Source of the DNA: Acidobacteriota bacterium
GTDB lineage: Bacteria > Acidobacteriota > Terriglobia > Bryobacterales > Bryobacteraceae
Length of the DNA: 64,000 nucleotides
Assembly: GCA_017307505.1 (NCBI GenBank)
Contig: JAFKEE010000052.1
Span: 1 to 64,000 of the forward strand
Direction of reading: 5' to 3'
Below the pieces are notes generated by a model. That model did not search any database, was not told where the DNA came from, and was given only the letters and a program-made list of their open reading frames with translations. The position numbers and the translations under genes are program-made. Below are positions 36,954-46,700 of the stretch, in pieces (the stretch's first letter is position 1; every line of letters begins with the position of its first letter).

Positions 36954-37853
36954 TTAACCCTCTTGATGTGTGGAGGGTGGCGCGGGTTTCACTTCTACCA
37001 ATACAATACCTGACAAGATCAGGCCTGCACCGGTCAATGACTGCACCGTCCAGGCTTCGCCAACCGCTAACCAGGCCGTGAGGCCCGCGAAAACGGGTTC
37101 CAGGGCGAAGATGAGCGCGGCGCGGGTCGCCGATGTATGCTGCTGAGCCCAAGTATAAAGCAGAAACGAGAGAGCGGTGGCCAGGACGGCCGTGACCAGG
37201 ATGCCGAAGAGGAGACGTGGCGACCAGACGATGTGCGGGCGCTCCATAGTTCCGGCGGCGAGCCAGGAGAAGGCAGCTACGCCGGCGACCTGGAAAAGGC
37301 TCAGGCGCTCGTAGTCCATCTTTCTTGTATAGTGCGCCACGGAGAGCATATGAGCCGTGAAGGCCACCGCACAACCGACTGTGAGAATATCTCCTGCATT
37401 TAGATGGAGATCCCAGTCGCCGGAGGTCATCAGAGCCGTGCCGGCGGCCGCCACGGCCGCTCCGGCGATCTCCACGAGCCGCGGCCTACTCCTATTGACG
37501 AGAGAGGCGCCCAAAGGTACCAGCACGATGTACAAACCGGTGATGAAGGCCGACTTGGAGGCCGTGGTGAGGCGCAGTCCGGCGGTCTGAAGAGCGTAGC
37601 CGAGAAAAAGCAGAAAGGCGCACTGCAGGCCGCCTTTCCAGTCCGCTGGTTTCTTTCTGCCCAACCGGCCGCGGAGCACGACGGCCAGGATCACCCCGGC
37701 CAGGCTGAAGCGCAGCGCCAGGAACAGAAAGGTGGAGGAATCCAGGAGCGCTTCTTTGACTACGACAAATGTCGCGCCCCAGAGGAAAGCGATGACGGCC
37801 AGGGCCAACTCGGCCCGAAAATGGCGGACCGGGCCGGGAGAGCTGGAGTTCAT
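36954..37853 (-). CDS. EamA/DMT-family transporter
   Basis: A 299-residue inner-membrane protein with about ten spans and two EamA halves (LALAVIAFLWGATFVVVKEAL, then the second half beginning near AGDILTVGCAVAFTAHML). RAALIFALEPVFAGLTAWLAVGE is the typical late span. Family members export amino acids or metabolites; substrate unknown. MNSSSPGP at 37853 is the chosen start, overlapping the preceding M20 peptidase stop by four bases, which suggests a peptide hydrolysis and export pair. Confidence 0.9.
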   Translation of the reverse strand: MNSSSPGPVRHFRAELALAVIAFLWGATFVVVKEALLDSSTFLFLALRFSLAGVILAVVLRGRLGRKKPADWKGGLQCAFLLFLGYALQTAGLRLTTASKSAFITGLYIVLVPLGASLVNRSRPRLVEIAGAAVAAAGTALMTSGDWDLHLNAGDILTVGCAVAFTAHMLSVAHYTRKMDYERLSLFQVAGVAAFSWLAAGTMERPHIVWSPRLLFGILVTAVLATALSFLLYTWAQQHTSATRAALIFALEPVFAGLTAWLAVGEAWTVQSLTGAGLILSGIVLVEVKPAPPSTHQEG

Positions 37854-39139
37854 GCGGCAGGGGCGCTGTCGGCCAACAGCAGGCACAGCAGCAGGAAAGC
37901 GCGCCGCAGGCCGAGGTCGCGGCCTTCCGGCGAGTACCACTCGTTGACGGTATGGGCTCCGCCCCCCTGTCCTCCGGCGCCGATCGAAATGGCCTGCAAA
38001 CCCATGGAAAGCGGGATATTGGCGTCGGTGGAGGCGCAGTCGAGGTGCGATTTAATGCCCAGGTGGGCGTCCACGGCCTCAATGAAGCCGCAGATGGGTG
38101 AGCCTTCGGCGAGGCGGCCGCCCGGCCGGGCCCCGGTTTCCTTGAGACGGCCTGTGACGCGCCCGGAGACGGCGCGCTCATTCTCGGCCCGCAGTGCTCG
38201 CTCCAGCGTGGCGGCCAGCGACTCGGAGAGTTCCTCCAGGTCGCGCGCGGCTTCGGCGCGCAGGTCCACTTTCACCCGGGCGCTGGCCGGGATTGCGTTG
38301 ACGGTGGAGCCGCCTTCAATGACCCCGAAGTTCCAGGAGGATGGACGCTGGCGAGGTGGTTCTTCCAGCCGCGTATCCGCATACCAGGTGATGGCGCGGG
38401 CCAGGGCATGAATGGGATTGGCCGCACCATGGTCGGACCAGGAGTGTCCCCCCGGCCCGGTGACGGTGATCTCAAAGCGCCGGCAGGCCAGAGCCTCCAC
38501 GGTGATATGGCTGGTGCTGGGGCCGTCGAGGACCAGAACGGCGCGGAGCCGTGAGGCATAGGGCGACTGGCGGCACAGAAAGCGCATGCCGCTGAGGTTG
38601 CCTTCGCCCTCTTCGCCCACATTTGCGACCAGCAGCAGGTTGGCGAGCGGAAGCTTTGGTTTTGGCTCGGTTGCGAGGGCCCTGGCGATGGCCAGGAGTG
38701 CGGTGAGGCCCGTGCCGTTATCGGCGACGCCCGGGCCACAGAAGCGGTCCCGGGGCTCGACGCGGATGTCTTCCGGGGCGCGCGGCGCGAGAACAGTATC
38801 GAGATGGGCTGTGACCGCGACCAGCGGCGCGTTTTTGTCAATCGAACCCAATTGGGCCGTGACGTTTCCGGCCCGGTCGATCTTCGCCTCCCAGCCGAGC
38901 GCGTTGAACTGCGCAGCCATCCACTCAGCGCGTCTCTGCTCCTGGAAGGTGGGGGCGGCAATCCGGCAAAGGGCGAGGTGTTGCTCGTCGATCCAGCGGC
39001 GTTCGCGCGCAAAGAAACGAAGCACTTCCCGCACGCCGGGACTGTTGGCCAGCCATTCGAGGGATTCGACGGCAGGGGGCAGGGCGTGGGTCTTAGCCGC
39101 CGGATTGCGCTTGCGCGCCAAGTCGATGGGACCCAGCAT
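37850..39139 (-). CDS. M20-family metallopeptidase
   Basis: A zinc peptidase or aminoacylase of about 429 residues. The metal ligands of the M20 family are visible: AHLDTV (His, Asp), GPGVADNGTG (Asp), NVGEEGEG (Glu catalytic, Glu ligand), VLVLDGPS (Asp) and GGAHTVNEW (His). A dimerisation domain lies in the middle (GPGGHSWSDHGAANPI). I start at the ATG 39139; TTG 39211 and GTG 39154 are upstream alternatives without better ribosome sites. It is the first gene of the pair with the EamA transporter. Confidence 0.88.
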   Translation of the reverse strand: MLGPIDLARKRNPAAKTHALPPAVESLEWLANSPGVREVLRFFARERRWIDEQHLALCRIAAPTFQEQRRAEWMAAQFNALGWEAKIDRAGNVTAQLGSIDKNAPLVAVTAHLDTVLAPRAPEDIRVEPRDRFCGPGVADNGTGLTALLAIARALATEPKPKLPLANLLLVANVGEEGEGNLSGMRFLCRQSPYASRLRAVLVLDGPSTSHITVEALACRRFEITVTGPGGHSWSDHGAANPIHALARAITWYADTRLEEPPRQRPSSWNFGVIEGGSTVNAIPASARVKVDLRAEAARDLEELSESLAATLERALRAENERAVSGRVTGRLKETGARPGGRLAEGSPICGFIEAVDAHLGIKSHLDCASTDANIPLSMGLQAISIGAGGQGGGAHTVNEWYSPEGRDLGLRRAFLLLCLLLADSAPAA

Positions 39140-39271
39140 TCCTTTCCAGTGTACATTGCCGGCCAAAAACCGCCCGCCGTCCTCTCTTTCGACACACGCG
39201 AGCGGGTTCAAGGTTGAACGGAACGGGCCGATACGGTAACCGGAAGCCCGCCCGCACGGGGCTAATCACAT

Positions 39272-40138
39272 ATGTTTGTACTTATTGGAGTCGCGATCGT
39301 AATCGGCGCGATCATCGGCGGCTACCTCATGGAGCATGGAAAGCTGATGGTGCTCATGCAGCCGGCCGAGTTGGTGATTATCGGGGGCGCGGCGCTGGGC
39401 ACGATTTTTGTAGGCAACCCCATGCACACGATCATCGGCATGGCGAAGGCCGTGCTGGGCGCACTGAAGGGTTCTCCATTCACCAAGACCTTTTATCTGG
39501 AGCAGTTACGGATGCTGAACGACATTTTCGTGTATGCGCGGAAGAACGGCATGGCGAAGCTGGAGTCAGACCTCGACGAACCGGAGAAGAGCGCGATCTT
39601 TACCAAGTATCCGGGGTTTCTCAAGAACCACCATGCCCTGGATTTCTTCTGCGACACCGTGCGCATGTCCATTTCCGGTGGTGTGGGGCCCTTTGAGCTC
39701 GACCAGTTGATGGAACTGGACATGGAAGTCCAGCATCACGAAGGTTCTGAGCCCGCAGCGGCGCTGACGACAGTGGCTGATGCGCTACCCGGGCTGGGCA
39801 TCGTTGCGGCGGTGCTCGGCGTAGTGATCACCATGGGCGCCCTGGGCGGCCCGCCGGAAGAGATCGGCCACAAGGTGGCGGCGGCGCTGGTGGGGACGTT
39901 CCTGGGCATTCTGCTCTGCTATGGATTCCTGGGGCCCCTGGCCTCGAACATCGCCAAGATGAACGAAGGCCACGCGCAATACATGGGATTCCTGCGCATG
40001 GCGATTCTTGCCTTCGTGAAGGGCACGGCGCCCTCGCTGGCTGTGGAGTTTGCCCGGCGCGCCATTCCCACCCATCTTCGCCCGGGCTTCAAGGAGACGG
40101 AGTCAATTATCAAGGGCGGAGCGGCCAAAGCCGCCTGA
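39272..40138 (+). CDS. motA: Flagellar stator protein MotA
   Basis: Inner-membrane stator protein that couples ion flow to flagellar rotation. The 288 residues carry four spans: the N-terminal pair (LIGVAIVIGAIIGGYL, ELVIIGGAALGTIFVG), a cytoplasmic domain, and the C-terminal pair with conserved prolines in DALPGLGIVAAVLGVVITMG and LLCYGFLGPLA. The cytoplasmic part includes the charged loop that meets FliG. It heads a two-gene operon with motB. Confidence 0.95.
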   Translation: MFVLIGVAIVIGAIIGGYLMEHGKLMVLMQPAELVIIGGAALGTIFVGNPMHTIIGMAKAVLGALKGSPFTKTFYLEQLRMLNDIFVYARKNGMAKLESDLDEPEKSAIFTKYPGFLKNHHALDFFCDTVRMSISGGVGPFELDQLMELDMEVQHHEGSEPAAALTTVADALPGLGIVAAVLGVVITMGALGGPPEEIGHKVAAALVGTFLGILLCYGFLGPLASNIAKMNEGHAQYMGFLRMAILAFVKGTAPSLAVEFARRAIPTHLRPGFKETESIIKGGAAKAA

Positions 40139-40164
40139 CGGCGGCAGTTACGAAGGGAAACGGG

Positions 40165-40980
40165 ATGGGCAGCACAACAACGCCTCCGCCGATCATCGTG
40201 GTGCGGAGGAAGAAGGGCCACGGTGGCCATCATGGGGGCGCCTGGAAGGTTGCCTACGCGGATTTTGTCACGGCCATGATGGCTTTGTTCATCGTTCTCT
40301 GGCTGCTGTCCAGCGACGAGAAGGTCAAGAAGGCGGTAGGCGGGTACTTCATGGACCCCACGGGCAACGGCAAGATGGTTGGTTCGAACCGGGCCGGGGC
40401 CGGGACCGGCATCGAGCTGACCAGCGAGAACATGAGCAAGTTGAAGGAGAAGATTGAAGCAGCCATGAAAGAGCTGCCCAAGTTTGAGCAGATGAAGAAC
40501 AACGTGCAGGTGACGGTGACCAACGAAGGATTGCGGATTGAACTCCTGGAGAAAGAGAGTGGGATGTTCTTTGAGAGCGGGAATGCCAAGCCGTCTCCGC
40601 AGGGTACGGAACTGATCAGGATGCTGGGAGAGCAGTTGAGCCAGCTGCCGAACAAGCTTCTGATCGAGGGCCATACGGATGCCAAGCCCTATGCTTCCGA
40701 GGCGGGCTATACCAATTGGGAGTTGTCAGCGGACCGGGCGAACTGCGCACGGCGGGTATTGCAGGAGTCGGGCATTGCCGGGGACCGGGTCGCTCAGGTC
40801 CGGGGCTTTGCCGATCAGCACTTGCGGCTGCCTGCCGACCCCTTCGACCCCTCGAACCGCCGTGTGTCGGTGCTGGTGCAGTACCGGGAAGTTCAGGTTC
40901 CACCGCAAGCGGCAAAGGCTGCGCCTGCACCGGCGAAGGGCGAAACCGCCCACCCTACCGCCGCGGAGCCGCACCACTGA
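40165..40980 (+). CDS. motB: Flagellar stator protein MotB
   Basis: The stator partner of MotA. The 271 residues have one membrane span with the ion-carrying Asp33 (YADFVTAMMALFIVLW), a linker, and an OmpA-like peptidoglycan-binding domain from about residue 140 (LLIEGHTDAKPY, NWELSADRANCARRVL, NRRVSVLVQY). The C-terminal tail is Ala/Pro/His rich. The stop lies 25 bases inside the convergent HAD gene. No other flagellar gene is in the window. Confidence 0.95.
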   Translation: MGSTTTPPPIIVVRRKKGHGGHHGGAWKVAYADFVTAMMALFIVLWLLSSDEKVKKAVGGYFMDPTGNGKMVGSNRAGAGTGIELTSENMSKLKEKIEAAMKELPKFEQMKNNVQVTVTNEGLRIELLEKESGMFFESGNAKPSPQGTELIRMLGEQLSQLPNKLLIEGHTDAKPYASEAGYTNWELSADRANCARRVLQESGIAGDRVAQVRGFADQHLRLPADPFDPSNRRVSVLVQYREVQVPPQAAKAAPAPAKGETAHPTAAEPHH

Positions 40981-41617
40981 GATGGTGGGCAATCTCTGAC
41001 CATTGGCGGAATGGGTGAAATGGCACACTGTTCCGCTGGAGCTGTCCGGCGAGCCAACCGGTCGCGAAGCGGCGGCTGGGATCGACCAGGAGGGCAGGTT
41101 TCTCGTCGGGCGGGCCGTTGCCCGCAAAGGCAACACCGTCATACCGATGGAGCGCATCCAGGACCACGGCCGACTTGTCGATGCCATACTCGGGGCTGTA
41201 GAACCTGGACCCAACTGGCGGCCCCAGGATGAGGCCGTCCTTCTCGGCAAACCGGCCCGGATTGGAGTGCACCTCCAGGTGGCTCAGGCCCATGGCGGCC
41301 AGCAGTTGGTCGATGTACCAACTGGAGCCATTGGACACGATAACGACATCCCATCCGGAATCATTCAGTTGGGCCACGGCGGAGGGCAGTGCTGGATCCA
41401 CCTCCATACGGGGCAGCAGGTTCTGCAGCGTGGACTCCGAGCAGCGGATCTGGCGGAAGATGCCGGCCATCGCTTCGAAATGGGTCAGTCGCCCTGTGGA
41501 ATAGCCCTGCCAGTAGTCCGGCAGCGATCCCTGGGAGCAATGTTCCAGGGCCAACTCGTAGAAGTCGACACGGGAGATGGTGCCGTCGAAGTCGGTGATG
41601 AGAACGGAGGAGGGCAT
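40955..41617 (-). CDS. HAD-superfamily phosphatase, MtnX-like
   Basis: A 220-residue HAD phosphatase: motif I DFDGT (about residues 9-13), motif II VSNGSS, and motif IV AGNGPPDEKP. In motif IV the first Asp of the usual GDGxxD is Asn, leaving the second Asp. The cap region resembles the MtnX/phosphoserine phosphatase-like group. Substrate unknown. Its 3' end overlaps motB by 26 bases, tail to tail, an unusually long overlap. Confidence 0.85.
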   Translation of the reverse strand: MPSSVLITDFDGTISRVDFYELALEHCSQGSLPDYWQGYSTGRLTHFEAMAGIFRQIRCSESTLQNLLPRMEVDPALPSAVAQLNDSGWDVVIVSNGSSWYIDQLLAAMGLSHLEVHSNPGRFAEKDGLILGPPVGSRFYSPEYGIDKSAVVLDALHRYDGVAFAGNGPPDEKPALLVDPSRRFATGWLAGQLQRNSVPFHPFRQWSEIAHHLSGAAPRR

Positions 41618-41685
41618 GGGGCGCGGCGATGAGGGTGAAATTGCCCCCGTCCTTGAATGATAATTTATCTAGGAAACACGCGTTT

Positions 41686-42105
41686 ATGTCACAGGTTCAA
41701 CACATTGCACTGGCGCCCGAACGGCAGGCGCTGCGGGATGCGAGTCAGCTTCGAATCGTCACGGTCCAGGAAGAGGGGACAGCGATCCGCCATCTTCCGA
41801 ATGGAGTTTACGGATTCACTGGTGCCCCGGCCACCAATGAGATTCCGTTGTTCATCAAGCCCATTTTCGAGTGCTTTGAGATCCACAAACGAGCCAACGG
41901 CGAAGTGGTCTTCATCGGCTACGTCACGGAAGAAGAAAAACACCTCATCGAACAGGGCCTGGAACCCGTCGTGGCGGATCTCTATCCGGAACCACATGGG
42001 GATGCGTTAGCGCTGATTGCGATTCCCGGCACCCGGATTGACCGGCGCCGTCCGCCGACAAGAGACAACGGCAACTCGATGAAGGTCGATATCGGCCCGC
42101 GTTAG
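41686..42105 (+). CDS. Uncharacterised 139-residue protein
   Basis: I do not recognise the family. The frame from ATG 41686 gives MSQVQHIALAPERQALRDA; AGGA lies about eleven bases upstream. No signal peptide, membrane span or cysteine motif is obvious; the protein has one likely folded core (VQEEGTAIRHLPNGVYGF, KPIFECFEIHKRANGEVVFIGYVTEEEKHLI) and a basic C-terminal tail. The codon use matches the neighbours. It converges on the ferredoxin gene with a four-base overlap at the stops. Confidence 0.7.
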   Translation: MSQVQHIALAPERQALRDASQLRIVTVQEEGTAIRHLPNGVYGFTGAPATNEIPLFIKPIFECFEIHKRANGEVVFIGYVTEEEKHLIEQGLEPVVADLYPEPHGDALALIAIPGTRIDRRRPPTRDNGNSMKVDIGPR

Positions 42106-42386
42106 CCCAGCAGGCCAAGCCGCAGCAGTTCGAGTTTGAGCCGCATGCGGCTCATCCAACCCATGACACGGCCGTCCTCGACCATGGCGGGTGCGGCCTG
42201 GCAGCGGTGGAGGCATTTCGACTCGCTGATGCGCAGGTCGCCTTTGGCGTGCTCGTGGTGGTGCTTCAACTCGTGCAGCAGGTCCGTCGCACCGGCATTC
42301 CGGCAGGATTCGCCGGTGCAGACCACCATGACGTGCCGGTTCCGGCAGATGTGGGGCATGGGTTTGTTCAGCGCTAGGCTTGCCAT
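42102..42386 (-). CDS. Thioredoxin-like [2Fe-2S] ferredoxin
   Basis: A 94-residue protein with Cys23-x4-Cys28 (VVCTGESC) and Cys58-x3-Cys62 (SKCLHRCQ), the four-ligand pattern of thioredoxin-fold [2Fe-2S] ferredoxins related to NuoE. A fifth Cys at 14 lies outside. The start overlaps the end of the radical SAM gene by 13 bases in another frame, so the two are probably made together; electron supply to that enzyme is a natural inference. Confidence 0.88.
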   Translation of the reverse strand: MASLALNKPMPHICRNRHVMVVCTGESCRNAGATDLLHELKHHHEHAKGDLRISESKCLHRCQAAPAMVEDGRVMGWMSRMRLKLELLRLGLLG

Positions 42387-43531
42387 GGTGCTCCAATCGC
42401 TTCTTTCCGCTGGGGATTCGGCTCGTAGATGCAGAAGGGCTCTTCGGCGTGATAGTCACCGGTGACACCGAAGGCGCGCGCGCGGCAACCCATGCAAACC
42501 TGTTTGAACTCGCAGTAGCCGCATTTTCCATCAAGATTATTCAGATCGCGAAGGTCCTGGAACAGTTCGGAACTGCTCCAGACTTCTTCGAAGGTCTGCC
42601 GGCGCAGGTTGCCGGCTTCGAGCGGCAGATAGCCGCAGGGCTGGACGGAGCCGCGATGAGAGATGAAGCAGACGCCGGAAGCGGCCAGGCAACCGCGCGT
42701 CATCTGGTTCAGGTCAGTGGGATGGCCGCCCTTTTGCGGATGCCCGGCGTGCTGCGGGTGGGGCATCTGGGCGGGGACGGCTTCGCCGGCGCGGCGGGCT
42801 TCGGCGCGGCGCTGGCGGGCGATGCGGTAGTACTGGGGGGCGCAGGTGGCCTTCATCTCCATGCCGGAGTCCAGATTGCGATCGTAGAACCAGTTCAGGA
42901 TGCGTTCGGCGTCGGCGCCGGTGACGGACTGGTCTTCCGCAATGGTGAGACCGCAACCCACTGGAACCAGCAGGAACAAGTGGAAGGCGTCGACCTTCAG
43001 GCTCTTGGCCAGTTCGACCATTTCGGGCAACTGGTGGGCGTTGTGTTTGGAGACCGTGGTATTGATCTGGGTGGAGATTCCCAGGTTCTGCAGGAGCTTG
43101 ATGCCGCGGATAGCTGCGTCAAAAGCCCCATCATGACCCCGGAAGGCGTCGTGAGTGCCTTGATCGGCCCCGTCGAGGCTGATGGCGACGCGGACGATGC
43201 CGGCTTCCTTGATGCGATCGGCCATGGCTTCGTCGACGAGGGTGCCGTTGGTGGCGAGGGCTACGCGGATGCCGTGGGAGACTGCACGCTTAGCAATATC
43301 AAAGACATCGCGGCGCCAGAGGGGTTCGCCGCCGCTGAGGACCAGGATGAATGGGGCATATGCCGCAAGTTGGTCGACGATGTCCAAACATTCCTTGGTG
43401 GAGAGGTCATCAGGGCTCATCAATTCAGTGGCACTGGCCCGGCAGTGGATACAGCGAAGGTTGCATCCGGTGGTGAGTTCCCAGAAGACCAGCCGTGGAT
43501 TCGCGATGGAGGGGATGGCTGGCGCGGTCAT
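42374..43531 (-). CDS. Radical SAM/SPASM enzyme, NirJ/AhbD-like
   Basis: The 385 residues start MTAPAIPSIANPRLVFWELTT and have the radical SAM triad Cys23-x3-Cys27-x2-Cys30 (CNLRCIHC), the VLSGGEPLWR glycine motif and a C-terminal SPASM region with CGxC, CMGCRARA and GDYHAEEPFCIYEP. This last stretch is a mark of the heme-related NirJ/AhbC/AhbD group. A His-rich insert (about residues 268-285: HPQHAGHPQKGGHP) is unusual. The overlapping ferredoxin gene gives a possible electron donor. The exact substrate is inferred; AhbD-type decarboxylation is one option. Confidence 0.85.
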   Translation of the reverse strand: MTAPAIPSIANPRLVFWELTTGCNLRCIHCRASATELMSPDDLSTKECLDIVDQLAAYAPFILVLSGGEPLWRRDVFDIAKRAVSHGIRVALATNGTLVDEAMADRIKEAGIVRVAISLDGADQGTHDAFRGHDGAFDAAIRGIKLLQNLGISTQINTTVSKHNAHQLPEMVELAKSLKVDAFHLFLLVPVGCGLTIAEDQSVTGADAERILNWFYDRNLDSGMEMKATCAPQYYRIARQRRAEARRAGEAVPAQMPHPQHAGHPQKGGHPTDLNQMTRGCLAASGVCFISHRGSVQPCGYLPLEAGNLRRQTFEEVWSSSELFQDLRDLNNLDGKCGYCEFKQVCMGCRARAFGVTGDYHAEEPFCIYEPNPQRKEAIGAPWQA

Positions 43532-43677
43532 ACTACTTCGTATGCAATTCGGGGACCACGCTACAGCGATTTAGATTCAGTGAGTTGCACGGCGTTCGCG
43601 GGCGAGTTGGGGGATTAGACCCAGTTCCAGCAAGTGTCCTCCAGTGTCCTCACACCCACACCGCGCCCCAAAAGAAA

Positions 43678-43707
43678 ACGGGATACCCCCGGTTGAGGGT
43701 ATCCCGT
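43678..43707 (-). terminator. Intrinsic terminator of the TonB-dependent receptor gene
   Basis: ACGGGATACCC at 43678-43688 and GGGTATCCCGT at 43697-43707 form a perfect 11-bp stem with an eight-base loop, and the - strand continues TTTTCTTTT. It lies 22 bases past the receptor stop. Confidence 0.93.
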
Positions 43708-43729
43708 GAGTGAAAGGGACTACTGTCGA

Positions 43730-46700
43730 CTAAAAGTCGTAGCGAAGCGCCATCTGATAGATTCTTGGACTTCCAACGATGCCGCTGATCCTGCCGAAGG
43801 TGGCCGGCGCAGTCAGGGAGACGCTGGGGTTCGCGAAGTTTGTGTTGTTCAAGACGTTATAGCCCTCCGCGCGGAAGGTGACAGCGTGATCCTCATAGAT
43901 CTTGAAGCGCTTCACGAGCGACATGTCGATTCCGAAGTAGCGGGGTCCGCGGAAGGCGTTGCGGCCGCCGGTACCGAGTTCACCCGCGGCTGGGAAGCTG
44001 AAGCGGCCCGCTTCCTCGCTGGTGAGGAAGAAGACGCCGTCGCCGCGACGGTCGATGCTGCCGATGTTCCGGCTACCGCTGTAGTTAGCCCAGGTATTGA
44101 CGGCACCGTTGGTCGTGGTACGGGAGGAGCTCACGGTATAAACTGAGCCGCTCTGCCAGATCATCAGGCCGCCCAGTTCCCAGCCGCCGATGGCGGAGTC
44201 GAGCCACTGCGGTATATCCGTTGCGAAGCGCTTCCCTTTTCCGAAAGGAACGCGATAGGTCGCGGAGGCATTGAACGAGTGCGGCTTGTCGAAGTCGCTG
44301 CGGCCGCGGTTGAGGGCCAGGTTGAAACTGTCGACAGGCGCCGTGTAACCATTGCCTTCGGCCGAGCCGTTGTCGATGCTCTTGCTGAAGGTGTAGTTGG
44401 CGAACACCTGCAGTGCGCTCATGTTGCGGCGGACGCTGAACTGGAGAGAGTTGTAATAGGACCGGCCGTTGTTGGTACCCTGCCGGAGCTCAATATACTG
44501 CGGGTAGTTGCGCAGGTAGAAGTCGGACACTCCGGCGGCGCCGTAGCGGGTGTAGAAGGTGCGGTCCAGGTTTGTGGCCGCGGTACCTACGAGACCCTGG
44601 GTGAAGTTGGCTGCTCCGAGGCTGGAGATCGCCGAGGCAGGAGTGCCAAAGATCCTAACAAGCGTATTGTTTGCCGAGATCGGGGCGGACGAATTGGTTT
44701 GGAATGCCTGCAGTTCCTTGAAGGAGTTCAGGAAGTCGCCATAGATCCGCTGCTGGTTCTGATTGACGTTCATGAACAGCTTGATGCCGCGGCTACCGAC
44801 GTAAGAGACCTCCACGATGGTATTGCGTGCCACTTCCCGCTGCACGTTCAGGCTGAACTGGCTGGTATAACCTGTGCGCAGGTTTGGATCGAACACGGAA
44901 ATGGTGTTCTGGCGGTTGTTGGGGAGAACGAGAACCGGAGCGGAGGGCTGCCCAGGCAATGGGATCCCGTCTGCGGCGCGCACGTCCGTGCCGTTTTGGT
45001 TGGGATTGATCGGCACGCTCTGGGAGAAGCCAGGAGTGGCGCCGTCCACGGAACTCGTGGTGGCGCCAATGATGCGATCGAAGAAGATGCCGTAGCTGCC
45101 GCGTACCGCGGTCTTGCCGTCGCCTTTCACGTCCCAGGCAAAGCCAAAGCGCGGCGCGAAGTTGTTGAAGTCGTTGTTGTACCAAGCACCCGATTTCGCG
45201 ACCGCGAAGTTGGAAACCTGGTTGACGGAGTTGATCAGCGCGGCGCGGTCGATGACGCCCTGCTGTCCGGCGGCTTCCGACGGGACGCTGGAATACTCCC
45301 AACGCAGGCCAAAGTTGAGGGTGAGATTGCGGCGTGCTTTCCAGTCGTCCTGGATGAAGTAGCCCTGCTCATTGAAATTGAAGGTGCGGACGCGGGGCGT
45401 ACCTGCCTTCTGAAAGGTGGTCAGGTCGCTGTAGAACGTCTGAACAACCTGATTCATGCGCCCCAGGACGTCGTTGTAGAGACTCTCGAACGTCTGGCGG
45501 TTCGCCGAGGAGATGGCGCCGCTGGCGACTGTCGGTCCGATATTGGCGGGTACTGCATTCCCAAGTGTGGTGCCCGTGGTGACGTTAGGGTAGATGCCAG
45601 CGTCGTTGTAGCCCCACTGCTGGGTGCGCCGGTACTGGCCGCCGAACTTGATGGTATGGTTGCCCATCACCTTGGTCATGTTGTCGGTGACTTCGTCCAC
45701 CGGGGAATTGCGGCCTTGCCCGAAGGTTGCGTTGTAAGGGTCCGTGAACAGGTTGGAGATGATGGTGGAGCCTTGCAGACGGCCCGGGCGCAGAAAGTCT
45801 ACATTGGCGCTCTGATGACCCACTCGCAGTTCATTGACCAGCGTGGGACGAAGCACCCAGTCCGAACCGGCCGAGAAGCCCCAGCGCACGCCACCCTGGG
45901 CGCCCTGGGGGAATCCGGGGAATGTGGCATCCGCGGAGTTCAGGGCGTCGATGGAATAGGTGCGGAACCAGCTGTAGCGGAAGAAGAGGTGGTGGTTCTG
46001 GGTGAGATTATGATCCACCTTGCCGGTGTAGGCATTGTTGCGGCTTCCAGCGGGATTGTTGAAGCGGAACCCGGCGGTGTTCAGTCCGTCGCCGGTATCG
46101 AAGTTGTTCGGATCGGGCAGCACCTTGAAGATCTTGGCCATCTCGGCGTCGACCCCAATTCCGCGGGGATCGTTCTGGGCGATATTGAACGAGGAGATGG
46201 CGGTACTGCCGGGGGCGCGCCAGCGGAAGATGCCACTCTTGGCTTCCGGCGTGAGGACCGTCCGGTTGCGGACTACTTCCTGCGCCACACGGCTGCCCTG
46301 GTAGTTGAAGAAGAAGAAGGTCTTGCCTTTGACGATCGGCCCGCCGATGGAGCCTCCGAACAGGTTCTGGATGTACTTGGGCCGGGCGACTCCAGACGTA
46401 TTGCTGAAGAAGGTGTTCGCATTCAGCTGCGTATTGCGGAGGTAGTCAAACAAGTTGCCATGGAACTGGTTGTTGCCGGAGCGGGTGATGAGCTCCACCT
46501 GGCCGCCGGCGTTGCGGCCATACTCCGCCTTGGCACCGTTCGTGATTACGCGAAACTCGCCGATGGAGTCGGTGTTGTTGGCCGTCATGGCCAAGCCGAG
46601 GCGTGGAGCTACGGCGTCGTTCACGTCGATACCGTCCAAGGTTGTGTTGTTGCTGCCCTGGCGTGTCCCGTTAACGCGGGAGAATGTGGTGTCGCTCGGA

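Noticed and set aside
43532-43680. A precursor peptide for a RiPP-type radical SAM system
   Set aside because: Only a 12-codon GTG frame is present, without a leader-like sequence, and the enzyme resembles the heme-related group more than peptide modifiers.
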